DNA of 56,932 nucleotides. Origin: Cylindrodendrum hubeiense (taxonomy: Eukaryota; Ascomycota; Sordariomycetes; Hypocreales; Nectriaceae). Position numbers and translations under genes: made by a program. The stretch is from NCBI GenBank assembly GCA_014621425.1, contig JAANBB010000259.1:1-56932 (forward strand), in the 5' to 3' direction. The notes under the pieces were generated by a model. That model searched no databases. It saw only the letters and a list, made by a program, of their open reading frames with translations, and was not told where the DNA came from. The first letter of the stretch is position 1. Each line of letters opens with the position of its first letter. This document shows positions 21,419 to 32,100 of the stretch, one piece after another.

Positions 21419-22148
21419 GGCAGAGGGTGGATATTGGCCGGATACTAGGGAACGATGGCGCCGAAGTGACCCAAATAGGGGGGTTAGTTATACACCAAGA
21501 AAGCGACCTCTGAATGACAGCCCTATCGCTCCAATCGTGTGATTCTCAACTCTTTGCAGAAGCTCTCGTGCGTTGGCTCAAATGCGCGACAAAACCTGAC
21601 CAGCATCGGACATGTTCGTGCATCCCACAGCTGCACACTTGTACAATTGTTCCCTGCTAAATATTTAACGTACTCTTCTCGTAGGGCCAAGATGCTGGTG
21701 TTAGCAGAGAGTCACGAACTTTGGCTCTTAATTTTAATTTATGTGCAAGCAGAAGTCAATTTTGGTTCCTCAATCATCAAGAAACATCATTTGATGAAAT
21801 GTGTGCTCTTAAATATGACCTCTCAATATTTGAGCCTATTACTAAGTCTAGGTGGAATACTTAAAGTGAATATTATAGTTACTTAAGTAAGGATTCAGTT
21901 ACATCAGCGTTTTCGCTTACTCTACTGCTAGGATGCTAGGATCTTAGCCGTGTTGTAATGGTTGTGCCTTTGGCTTGCATTATATGGGTATAGGGTAGGC
22001 CAAAGGGTGTTTTATCTGCAGTAGGCCGTAGGGTCGATCCAGAACCGGGAGGTCCCTAGTTTGACGCTCCTTGACTTGATTGGTGGAAGCTATGGATACT
22101 GTATTACTGCCAGTCCCGACCGTCTTGCCCATGACGTGGGCAGTGGCG
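21419..22148. other. Intergenic, AT-rich towards the right, no gene
   Basis: This holds the 3' region of the 1418-aa gene and then ordinary to AT-rich sequence. The frame at 21539-21886 shows no coding character. GC drops sharply after about 21600, marking the right edge of the GC-rich island. Confidence 0.55.
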
Positions 22149-22738
22149 CACCTTAAAACTGTCGACCTACAATAATCATCCTAAACATGGTTCTCAGTGT
22201 CAAAAACTGGACATTTGACTGAACTTGGATGGTTGAATATACCTGGAGGCTTAGTAAAGTTGATTTGGAAATGATCATCAAAAATTGGACATTTGACCAA
22301 AACTGGATGTCAAAAACTGGATGTTTGACCAAAACTGGAGCATTGGCTTAAAACGGTTGACTAAAACTGAACGTTTAAATCGAACGTTTAAAACTGGAGG
22401 TTGACTGAAACTGAATGTCAAAAACAAGACGTTTGACTAAAATTGGAGCTTTCACTAAAACTGAACGTCAAAAACTGGATGTTTGACTAAAATTGGAGCA
22501 TTGGCTAAAAGCGGTTGACTAAAGCTGAACGTTTAAAACTGAATATTGACTAAAACTGAGCGTCCACAACTAGACGTTTGAATAAAATTGGAGCTTTGAC
22601 TAAAACTGAACGTCAAACACTGGATGTTTGACTCAATGGAGCATTGGCTGAAAACGTTTGACTGATGCTGACGTTTAAAACTGAATATTGACTAAAACTG
22701 AACGTCAACAACTAGACGTTTGACTAAACTGGATGCAG
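22149..22738 (+). repeat. Higher-order tandem repeat array built from a roughly 30-bp GTTTGACTAAAACTG motif
   Basis: The array opens with caccttaaaactgtcgacct, shared with the decayed copy at 2904. It continues as dozens of variants of two motifs, aactgaacgtcaaaaactgg and gtttgactaaaattggagc. The marker tggagcattgg recurs at 22336, 22494 and 22637, so a higher-order unit of about 143-158 bp is overlaid on the short motif. No coding frame runs through it. It may be the internal repeat of an unidentified mobile element or a satellite. Confidence 0.8.
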
Positions 22739-23497
22739 GGTCAAGCGAACAAATCTTGTCAATGCCTAATTTGCAGATCGGATCATATAGGCGAAAACTG
22801 TGTTGTCTAGTTAACCCAAAGTATCTAGCAACTCTTTCATCGATTACATTATATACTACTGGGGTATTTCTTGCTTACGAGATCCATTGACTTTCCTATT
22901 TACCCCACCCGATAGAGACACTGGAAAGCCGTGCAGCACCTCTATTCGTCGGTAGTGGGATGCTTCGGGCTTTTGGGGCCGTGTGTCTAGAAGGAACATG
23001 GCCACTATCGCTAAAGGCAGATTTGACAGACTTTCGTTCCGTAGAAGAACTGTAAATAGAAATATGGGTCTTGGAGGACTGCTGTGAGACAGATGGGAAA
23101 GACGTAAGTGGGGTTCCAGGGTGGGATCCTTTGCCCGTCGTGTCCTTGTCTTTCGTATCCCTCCGCACCGCCACTCCCTCACCGTACCTAAGCTCTCCTT
23201 TGGCTGCGTCATAATTGCCTGCGGTACATCACTACTTTGTTCCCATCCCTGGAGATACGAATTCATACATCCTGCAACTTGGAAATGAAATCATGGAGGA
23301 TAAGTTCTTGATTTTAGCCAGCATTTACATATCTAAGGCTCCACATATCCCACTAGATCTCAATACCCCTTGACAACCAAACGAGCAAAAGTGTGTCATT
23401 GGCCTTTCGATTACTGGCTCTAAGATTACATTTTCTCACTATAGACATGGTTGATATTTCCTAGCGGTAACTGCATTGGAAGCCAACCTCAGCCTGT
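22739..23497. other. Intergenic, no supportable gene
   Basis: A 136-codon frame on the minus strand (22856-23266) starts with ATG but has no recognisable motif and a composition unlike the neighbouring genes. The rest contains the presumed 3' region of the SnoaL-like gene ending at 23498. Confidence 0.5.
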
Positions 23498-24019
23498 TCA
23501 CTCCTCCACGTCATTGAAACTACCCCCAATGACGCCCCAATCACCCTCCGCCCAGGTAGACTTTGCCCCAAGGTGCGTAAATTTCCACAAGCCATCCGTG
23601 TCCTTGGCCAGTTCTCCACGGTACAGGCTACCCGACATTAGACTCTTCTGACTGGGCTCCATACCCTTGCCATATGCGTAGTGCTGAGAAAGCACGGTGG
23701 CCGTCAGGCTGGCTTCATTCGGCTCCTCCACAGCCCCAGCCGCCGATTTTCTCGGTTTCATGTTGACACGCATGTTGGTGACCATGTGCGTCGTGTCGAC
23801 CTTGAAGATGATGGTGAGCCCAGTGGCGTGGATCTCAGGCAGCCCCTTCATGGCGCGTCCGTTGACGTCAAACACGCCGTCCTCCATGAAGGTCGAGTCG
23901 AACAAGTCCGCGTCACACGTGTCGAAGGCCATGGCACAGCGGTACATGGTATCGGCCACGGCCTCGCGGCCATTCAAAGGTGGGTTGAGGGTGGCGGGGA
24001 GAGAGAACGGAGACGACAT
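23498..24019 (-). CDS. SnoaL-like / NTF2-fold protein
   Basis: The gene is a single exon of 173 residues from the ATG at 24019, which has the context caccATGtc. The longer frame to 24094 has no ATG and is not used. The sequence has the layout of the NTF2-like fold: N-terminal helices with DTMYRCAMAFDTCDADLFDSTF, then a strand with EDGVFDVNGRAMKG, an MVTNMRVNMK strand, and a final strand pair with SGSLYRGELAKDTDGLWKFTH. Fungal SnoaL_4-type proteins of this size occur as cyclases, dehydratases or ligand-binding proteins in specialised metabolism. No catalytic residue can be assigned here. It is divergent from a Zn2Cys6 regulator 495 bases away, which may control it. Confidence 0.75.
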   Translation of the reverse strand: MSSPFSLPATLNPPLNGREAVADTMYRCAMAFDTCDADLFDSTFMEDGVFDVNGRAMKGLPEIHATGLTIIFKVDTTHMVTNMRVNMKPRKSAAGAVEEPNEASLTATVLSQHYAYGKGMEPSQKSLMSGSLYRGELAKDTDGLWKFTHLGAKSTWAEGDWGVIGGSFNDVEE

Positions 24020-24514
24020 GGTGCAGGGAGGGTTTTGAAGAATGGAGGTCTTGTGTGATATGTTGGGGAGACTAGAGGTAGACGATGGTAACAAGACTAT
24101 GGCTTTGCTGTCCTGCCTTGGGTAGGGTGTGATTGTGTTGTTGGTAATGAGATTCAGAAAAAGGTTGGGGATGTTTCGCTCTGAGGACTGAGAATCGAGG
24201 GGTTTCGCTCTGCTTAAATACTCGCTCGCTATCTCTGCGGACTGTAAGAGTCGACACTTACGGCTTCTGCGATCCGTCCGATGCGCTTCTGTTGCTAATG
24301 ATGAATGGGGTACATTCCAGATTTGTAACTACCAGCCAATCAGAGACATCTGCATCCGATTCATGGCTAGTGTCAGATTTCATATCCGAACGGGAGTTAG
24401 CGCAAAGGAGCCTCGCACAGGGGTGGCCATCTCCACCTCCAACGCTACCGGGCCTCAGCCCATCTCCACAATGAAATATCCCTCAGTCAAGCTGCATCGT
24501 ACAACAGACCAAGC
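24020..24514. promoter_or_regulatory. Divergent promoter between SnoaL-like gene and Zn2Cys6 regulator
   Basis: The 495-bp spacer separates the two ATGs. On the minus strand, cttaaatactc near 24206-24216 is a weak TATA-like element for the SnoaL-like gene. The arrangement suggests that the regulator controls its divergent neighbour. Confidence 0.4.
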
Positions 24515-25845
24515 ATGGCCACGACTTGCCCAACAGAGGTTCGTGGACGCAGGTCCGCGAGGAGGTCTAGATTTGGCTGTCGTAATTGCAAGCTCAGGAA
24601 GCTCAAGGTGGGTGGTCTCTGCTCCCCATATAACGGCGCAATCTGACCGAATGGCTTGGCCTTCCCAGTGCGATGAAAGTAAACCCCAATGCAAGAGATG
24701 TGGGTCATTCGGGGTGCTATGCAACTTCATTCCCAATGTTCCCGACCTGCAATCCGTTGCCGATGACTCGGCAAGGACATTGGTGGTTCGAGAAAGAGGA
24801 CAGCTTCAGCCTCCTGTCGCCAGTGCTGTCTGGACATCCGATGCATCAACATACTATCAATTGGACGCAAAATGCCAAGACTTCGTAACCCGGTATCTAA
24901 GACGGAGTCTCATGATTCCAGATGACCCCTATATGCTACAAGTGAATCGCAAAATCTTGGTGCTGGCCTTTACTGTAAGTCTTGTCAGTGAATTTATCCA
25001 GCCTTTACAGAATTTTAGCTGCGTTACGCGTTACGAAACCAAGCTTAATAGATTGTGTACAGCACCCTTTCTTGATGCACGCATCTCTGGCGGTGGCGCT
25101 CGCGTATGACCGCCATCTGAACGGCTCGTTAGGCTGTCGTCGCACTGTAGAGGAGTGCTACCACTCGTCTCAAAGCGCAGCTCTCTTCAATAAACGCTTA
25201 AGAGAACCGATTGAACCGAAACACAAGGATCCAATATGGGGCACTGCGGCTGCTCTGGCTCTCTTGAGCTTCTCAGCCCCTGATGCATGCACACCGGAAG
25301 AATCGTGGCCTCTAAAACCCTCTGATCCCTCTGACTTGGAATGGCTGCGTATGAGCGAGGGTAAAATGTCATTATGGCGCCTTGCTAACCCGCTACGACC
25401 GGACAGTCTTTTCAGCGTCATGTCTTCAACCTTTGCCCAGATGCACTCACCCCTGCCAGAGAAAGGCATAGATGGTGTACCAAAGGCCTTGGCTATCTTG
25501 TGCAATCTTCAAGACTCATCTACGGCCGAAGATAATCCCTATTTCGATGCCGCCCACGCGGTAGCCCAGATCCAGGCCCTCTCGGATGACGACGTCACAA
25601 CAGGCCAAACTCAAATCTTCATGCGCAGCATCCGGGGCCCTTTCAAATCCTTGCTGCGGGAAAAAGACCCCATCGCACTCTTGCTGCTGTATTTATGGTA
25701 TCAAAAAGCAGGTCGTAGTTTATGGTGGATTGAACTTAGGGCAAGAGTGGAATGTCCTTCCATTCTGTTATACCTGCGGTTACATCACGAAGGATACAGA
25801 GCTATACACACATTTCTCCTAGAAGGGCCTTTTGTAGATGGATGA
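24515..25845 (+). CDS. Zn2Cys6 transcription factor, UPC2-like layout
   Basis: Three exons (24515-24607, 24669-24974, 25063-25845) give 393 residues. Intron 1 (61 nt) splits the zinc cluster, a common fungal arrangement. The joined sequence has Cys at 22, 25, 32, 39, 42 and 49 in a CX2CX6CX6CX2CX6C cluster, with basic residues between Cys 25 and 32. The join after the second intron (88 nt) gives LAFT-HPFLMHASLAVALAYDRH, the typical start of the fungal-specific middle homology region in sterol-regulator (UPC2)-like factors. The rest is helical and ends IHTFLLEGPFVDG. Such proteins bind CGG-type sites as dimers and act in the nucleus. It probably regulates the divergent SnoaL-like gene. The acceptor at 25062 is the only one that keeps the frame. 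Confidence 0.85.
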
Positions 25846-26632
25846 ATAATTACATGAGAATTAATTCTTGTTAGATTGCATTAGTACATTTAGTCACCAT
25901 CTTGGAATTATACAAAACATAGTTTAGTATAACTAAGTATACTAATAACCAACAGGCCGGTGGTTGTACCACTTGGTTATATTTTTGTCCTTGCTTTAGG
26001 CTATGTTGTACCTAACTTCTACCTACTACTACCATCTCCAGAAGATCTCTTATTAAATACTGGCTTCTGGGCTGTATTAATCAAGATTACTGGAGATCTT
26101 TCTGACTTAGAGTTCTAATATGAGAAGAACATTTCTCAAGCATTGTCAGTCAACAACTCTCAAATCCCAAAGACCATGGCCTTGCAAGATACAGACTAGG
26201 CGGCCCTAACATTGGCAATACGAGATAAAAAAAACATAGCAGAAGCGGATTTGCAGGGCTGCCTGCTCCCAAAGTCGCAGTGTGATTACGTACATGGATG
26301 TGCGTACTCTGGCTGACTAAAAGTGCAAAGGGTCTGTCCTGATATGGATGTCGTTAGTTTCCTTCCGTTTTAGGCGTAGGCCGGGACGTTTCTTGACCCG
26401 GGTCTGAAACCTGAATCCCACGAACACAAGACAAACAGGTCGGCCCAGTTATGTACCCACCCAAGTACGTAAGCAGCTCATGCCGTACCTGTAAGCACCG
26501 CGAGCACATCACTCCAAGCGAATGATTCAGGACCGTACATGATGCATGAGATAATTGCAAGACTGAACAGATGATATTAAGAACCCTTTGAAGTATTGTG
26601 ATTTAGAATTAATTTGAAGTTCGGCGCCAATT
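25846..26632. other. AT-rich intergenic region, no gene
   Basis: The sequence is A+T-rich with runs of TAATA and ACTA-type words from 25850 to 26130, then becomes average. There is no frame with coding features. It may be repeat-derived. Confidence 0.5.
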
Positions 26633-26716
26633 GACTCTCTAACCGCCGTAGCCTTTCCAGCCGCCCACGCTAAAATCTGGGCGGCTGGAAAGGTGGGCCA
26701 CGGCGGTTAGAGAGTC
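26633..26716. repeat. Long near-perfect hairpin (inverted repeat)
   Basis: The left arm starts gactctctaaccgccgt and ends with tttccagccgccca. The right arm carries the same two blocks in reverse complement around a loop of about 11 bases. The only break is a small bulge where 4 bases face 8. The arms are about 35 bases long and GC-rich inside an AT-rich background. It could be a minute inverted-repeat element, a cruciform or the fold-back of a small structured RNA. No target-site duplication is obvious. Confidence 0.85.
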
Positions 26717-26737
26717 TATTCTGGCCATGAACCACAG

Positions 26738-26880
26738 AGCCAAAGGTGGATGTAAGGACGGGTGTTTATTTTAAATATTAAAGACTTAAATTAATCACAG
26801 CCAAAGATGGATGAACGAAGGGTATTTATTTTAAATATTAAAAACTTGAATTAAACACAGCCAAAGATGGATTATCTTTA
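26738..26880 (+). repeat. Tandem repeat of about 61 bp, 2.3 copies
   Basis: The word agccaaag starts units at 26738, 26799 and 26859. Each unit continues with tggatg, a G-rich part, and then tttattttaaatattaaa. Differences between units are again mostly G/A and C/T. It lies 20 bases after the hairpin and may belong to the same unit of repetitive DNA. Confidence 0.85.
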
Positions 26881-27080
26881 ATAACCGCAGCTTATTTAGG
26901 ACGTTATGAGCGCTACAGCTGTCAATATATAACTTGAGTAGCTAATAGCCTAAGGGTAATTGGAAAGAGCCTATCGTGATCTATCAAGACTTTACTTGAG
27001 TAGAGGTTATTCGGAAACTAAATTTGGCATTCAGAAAAGACGTCTAGTTATCATCTTTGAACTCAGTCACCAGTTTCATA

Positions 27081-27467
27081 ATGGAATTCAACTATAACCA
27101 ACAAACCAATGATTTCGACATGCAGCAAGGCTTTAAATCAGAGTCCGAATGCACTAGTCAAGTGCCATTGCCCCAGACAACCAATTCCAATTCAACCGAC
27201 ATTCATCCAACCGCCAAAGGAGTAGTTGTGAGAAATATTGTTGCGGGCAAAAACGCGATTCAACTTATTTTTTTTACCAACAAAGAATCTTTGTCGATTA
27301 AAGAAGTGACTGCTAGTGACCAGGCCATACAGATTGTCTGTTCTGGTTCATACGATTCACTCATGGCCTTAATAAAAGTCATAAAGCCAAAACTTCACCG
27401 GAGGGGTCGATCACGACAAAGAAGATATCCATATCGATCTGGGACATATAAACGATTCTGGCATTGA
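27081..27467 (+). CDS. Hypothetical 128-aa protein
   Basis: This open frame starts at the ATG in cataATGgaattc. It encodes an Asn/Gln/Ser-rich N-terminal third, a middle with alternating strands and helices (VVVRNIVAGKNAIQLIFFTN), and a strongly basic tail with RRGRSRQRRYPYRSG. I recognise no family. The codon pattern looks plausible but the flanks are repeat-rich and there is no neighbour in the same orientation within 2 kb. It could be a lineage-specific gene, a fragment or chance. Confidence 0.35.
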   Translation: MEFNYNQQTNDFDMQQGFKSESECTSQVPLPQTTNSNSTDIHPTAKGVVVRNIVAGKNAIQLIFFTNKESLSIKEVTASDQAIQIVCSGSYDSLMALIKVIKPKLHRRGRSRQRRYPYRSGTYKRFWH

Positions 27468-29524
27468 TTTAAACCCGGTATGCCCTCCGAGTGCCTACTG
27501 AATGGAACTTGAAATAAACTAGACCTCTAGTTCATGCTAACCATCCTCAGCCTTGTCAAACCTAGCAATGATACACAACTTGAGAAGAAATGAGGGTTAG
27601 TCGACAAAGAGCCAATAAAAATGCGAAACACACATGCTTAAATTGTGGTATGGGTGGTAACGAGTGTGGTGGACAGGGATATGAAGGAGCAGAACCGATG
27701 TAGGGTAGGCTGGCTCCACATGGCAATTGGTGCATTTTCTTTCGCCACACGGCTATGGGTTAAGTTAGATCGGAGAGGATAAAACCCAAGTTGTTCGCTC
27801 GCATTATGTTGCATGGATAACTCCAAATTGACCTTGAGATTTCCGTCGGAGGTTTTCTACCCTCTCATCTGGGGACACTCCTTGTACAGCTTCAAAAAGT
27901 TACCTTTTTATTCTTATCATTTGCAAAGATATTTTCAAGCTTTTAGATAGTTTTGCCCGTTATTGAACATATTTACTTTTGGGTTCAACACCTGGATACT
28001 CGTACCATAATAGTGGGTGTTACTCGGACACCGCGATCAACTGCTTGTTGTGGCACGTGATGTTCCTTTGGAACAGTGCGAGCCGCGTATTTTGAGCTTC
28101 TGCTGTGACATGTAGCGATACACGCTGCATCATCTTCGAACACTCGATTTGTCGACGTAGAAACCATGGATCGTTTCCGGTCGATATAACAATCTCACCA
28201 TCTGGAGGATAGAACCAGTGTATTCCCATTGCCCTAGAATTTATCCTGCAGCCTTAAATTCTTCTTCTTGATGAAGCCACTAGTTTCCTTGACTCACAGA
28301 GTACGAAATCCGGGCAGGTCAGGTAGCTAATGGCAAGGCCAGGACTTTTGTTCAGCACCGGTTGCCGGTTGATTGAAGTGCAAAATGCCGACGTATTCTT
28401 GTATTCGAAAAGGTAGGCACGCATTGGACAGAGAAGCATGCGAAGTTGCTTGAGAAGAGGGGAATGTCTTATCAGATGGCACACCAAATTCGGGCTGATG
28501 CATGTGGTGAGACTTTCGGCTGACACGAATCTACTCCAGAAATCAGGCTCTGAACCGGTCAAATAGTTGAATGTGTGACACAATTTTCATGCCACATGCT
28601 TTTCTTCGCGCCCTCGTATCAGGCTGTTATGGATAAATTGGTATGTGAACCTGCCATTCGTGGATTTAGAAGCTCTCGGTTGCTTGGTTGTGTAGAGGTG
28701 GTCGCGCTGTGTGAAATGCAATAAGCCTTTGTTCCAACATGCAGAGTTTGCTGTGGAATCATGCGGATGATATATATATGTTCCACTATCTCCTCTGATA
28801 GCCCCAGAATGACGTGCTAATGATAAGTGGGAGTTCTACCTCAATACGGAGTACAAGTTCTGGTAATAAAAGTCGCACCTTCGATTGGCTATAATGCGGA
28901 CCACAAGATATGTAGTGAGACCAGGGTGGCAGACCCGGGATCAAGCGGCGTCCCGTTCACGCCTAAAACATTAAGCACCCAGTGACATCGTAGCCCGCAT
29001 CAAGACACGATGTCCGCCGCCCTTAGCTAGCTGGATAGGTACGAACACGCACGACTACCCACGAGCAGTACCTGCACGTATGTGGATCTTGACACGAACG
29101 ATCCCCCCATCTTAACTTGCAATCATTCATAAGCTGGAAACTTCGTACGCCTTTCAATGAAAACCGGCTCGCCAGCTGGAGGATAATCTTTCGAGCGCCG
29201 CGTTTTTTTCTCTCCAATTCTGCCTCGACTCGCAACCTGATCCTTTATTTACCACGCTTGATGCCCAATGCAACCACCCCTCAGAAGTACGCGATTTCTG
29301 CCTAACGAGGCTGGACGAAAACAGTTCGCAAGAAGCCGGAGACAACAAAGCCGCGCAGCTGTGTGTCAGACAGTGGCATATGTAGAGTCACTTCTGACCT
29401 CCTCAATTGCACATTTGGCAGTCTTATCTTTCAACCTGCGGCCTTCATAGTCCACGCCATATCTCACGATGTTCTTCATCACCCCTTCGCTCGATACGCA
29501 ACCCATACGTTACATACTCCCGCG
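27468..29524. other. About 2 kb intergenic, no gene that I can support
   Basis: Two minus-strand frames, 28254-28583 and 28020-28229, look mildly coding and can be joined by a GTGAGT donor near 28297, but neither starts with ATG and no family is evident. The remainder up to 29524 contains the 5' region of the ankyrin gene that follows. Confidence 0.45.
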
Positions 29525-32100
29525 ATGGATGTCCTCGGTGGTGCCGCAACACTGGTTACGTTGACTGGTGTAGTCTTGGCATCAGTCAAGGCTGCTCATC
29601 ATGTGCTGTCTGCGGCCAAAGACGGTCCCCGAGTGGTCCAGTCGCTCTGCGACGAACTTGAGCACATAAGGCTGCTTTTGGAGTATCTTTCCAAGTTGTC
29701 GCTAGAGGATGAGTCCGAAATGAGAGAATTAGCTAACCAAATAAGCCGACTTTCTGACGACATTGCCAAGTTTGAATCGGAATTAGGGCGACCGACGCGT
29801 TCCAGCACTAGCAGCCGGAGAAGCAGGCTATGGAGGAGGATCAAGATGTCACTTAAAGAGAAGGACCTTAGGCAAATGCAAGATGTCATTAACCAACATT
29901 TGTTGATACTCGACGTTCGACTCAATGCCCTACAACTGGCAAAACTGACAGGAAATACGACACAGCCGTCTGGGATTATCACCCCGCTCCAGCAGGTTGA
30001 GGATGACGATACTGCAAGCGATCCCTCGAGAACCTCGAGGCTCCATCAAACAAGCACAGATACAATAGTGGTTGATGGCGATACATTACAACCAGCCAGC
30101 TCTGATACACCGGAACTCGCGGGCGTTCTCGGCGAATTAATCCAGCTCGTTGCTCATAGAGAACGCACCATCGACTCTGAGCATGCAATACAAATGATCC
30201 GATCGCTGGAAGTTCTTATTAAATGCGCTCAACGGAGCGAAAACAGACCAAGTTCAAGGGGGGCAACGACGGATGTTATTAGCGAGCCAGAAAGTGTCAC
30301 GGCCGAGTTGAGGCTTGCCTTCAGCGTGCTCTCGTCTGCTCCATCAGTTTATGTCAATTTACATGGTAAGGGCATATGTTACTGCCCCAGAATCATGTTA
30401 CAGACACTCACTTATCTCCCCATCAGGATTTATCGATACCACTCCACAAGCGCCTATCGCCAAGCAATATCGAAAGCGCAAGACCATCGATCTCGGTGAT
30501 GTCACCTTAACCGTGTTTGGTGCGAAGCGCCAGATGAGGCACTCGCAGCAGCTTCTCCAACATAATAAGACACCAAATGACATGACGAACGGCGCGATTA
30601 AGAGCGACAAGCAAATAATGGCGAGTGAGCGTTTTGTCATGCTCATCTTCAAGCTGGAAAGCTCACGTCGCATGATCGAGGTTTCTGTATATCAAGGCAC
30701 GTCGCTTTCCGATAGCTTCATATCCATGCCGCCGAGGATTTCCATTATCAATATCCGGTCGAGAGATTCTCTAGTCTTTAGACTTGCTTCACGTGGTAAT
30801 GTGGTGGAGCTGGAAGCCCTGATCTCTCAAGGCGGGGCAAGCCTCCGCGATCACGACACACGAGGGTGGTCCCTGTTGCACGTGAGTTCTTTTTTGCTGC
30901 CGTTGACAAGTTTGAAGTGCACACTGGCTCACAAGATTTGGCGTGTGCCTATAGTATGCATTACCTCACCCTGACTTATGCGAGCTCTTAATCAAGAATG
31001 GTGTTGATATTAATGAGTTGGTACCATTTCAAGAAGCATCTCCGGTTGATAGCTCAGTGTAGGTAGCACCTTTGCGTTTGTACTGGAAGTTTATAACTTG
31101 AAGTGGCAACAGGACGCCGTTACACATGGCCTTTTTTCGTGGCCTTTACGAAACCGTCAGGGTTCTCTTGCAGGCAGGTGCAGATCCAACTGTTGAACTG
31201 CCGTCCTGTCATAGCGTGTTGCACCTAGCAAGTCGTCAAGCCTCTCCAGTAAGTTCAAGTAATGGCACTCTGCATGCACTCCGTGCCACTAACCAGCTAC
31301 TTTAGAAACAGGGCGACGGGATTTTGCGTCAAATCTTTAATATCGGTCAACACTATGGAGTTTCAACTATGCGAGCCTCTGGGAGAACGAGCTGCGGGGT
31401 GACCGGATGGACCGCACTCCTTACTGCATGCTATCTCACCTGCAATTCTGACGCGAACCATTCAGAATCGCAAACACATGTTGAGACACTTTCATTCCTA
31501 CTCGATAGAGGTTGTAATATTCATGAAACTGCCAATGATGGATCTACATGTTTACACGTTTTCTTTTCGTCAAGGCCATCCGCAGTACTAAACCATAACG
31601 GGAAACAGATGCTTATATACCTCATCAACCATGGGGCTGACCTGCATGCGGAGGATCACCGGGGATGGTCGGTATCAAGCATGGCATACGGTGAGGCATT
31701 TGACAGGCAGTGCGCAAATGATTTAGGGTCGTTCTTTGGAGATCTGTGGGATGCCGCTCTCGACTTCTGTGATCACGATATCCTGCAGTTTCGAAAACAT
31801 CATCCAAGGCAGGCGAATTACTGTGGAGGATATAATCGAGCCGACTTCGAAGAGCTCTGGGAAGGACGGGCACAGAGGTGCCCATATTGGAACGACCTGC
31901 CATGGCCCCAGGCTGACAGTGAAGGAAGGCCGCAAGACAATGGTCGACAGAAGCGATGCCGTTGCCCGTGGGTTGAGAAGCATGGAATGAGCCAGATTTA
32001 TGGTTTGGGAGGCTCAGAAAGTGACAGTGATAGCGACGAAGACGAAGACAACGGCCATGATAACCACGACCACGAACAGTCCGTTGATCCGGGACCCTAA
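29525..32100 (+). CDS. NLR-like ankyrin protein with fungal STAND-type N-terminal helical domain
   Basis: Five exons (29525-30365, 30427-30881, 30955-31058, 31113-31248, 31306-32100) encode 776 residues. The introns are 61, 73, 54 and 57 nt. The N-terminus, MDVLGGAATLVTLTGVVLAS followed by an amphipathic helical bundle to about residue 150, is the type found at the front of fungal STAND/NLR-like proteins (PigL_N-like or HeLo-like). A Ser/Thr-rich linker follows. Ankyrin repeats run from about 390 to 625: GNVVELEALISQGG, CELLIKNGVDIN, TPLHMAFFRGLYETVRVLLQ and QMLIYLINHGADLH. The tail has a Cys/Trp-rich segment and an acidic Asp/Glu/His-rich end. No NACHT or NB-ARC ATPase lies between, so it would sense or signal without nucleotide switching. 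Related proteins act in fungal non-self recognition and cell death, and that role here is inference. Confidence 0.85.

Noticed and set aside
21980..22100. Possible tRNA (ggtcgatcc-like box)
   Set aside because: No matching A box, acceptor stem or cloverleaf could be formed.
22149..22738. CRISPR-like array
   Set aside because: The repeats diverge continuously and have no constant repeat with unique spacers. The genome is fungal.
22856..23266. 136-codon minus-strand frame with ATG
   Set aside because: There is no recognisable motif, the composition is unusual, and it lies between repeats and the end of another gene.
28020..28583. Possible two-exon minus-strand gene
   Set aside because: A donor GTGAGT and acceptors exist, but the only in-frame join is long and ad hoc, no ATG opens the first exon, and no family is recognised.
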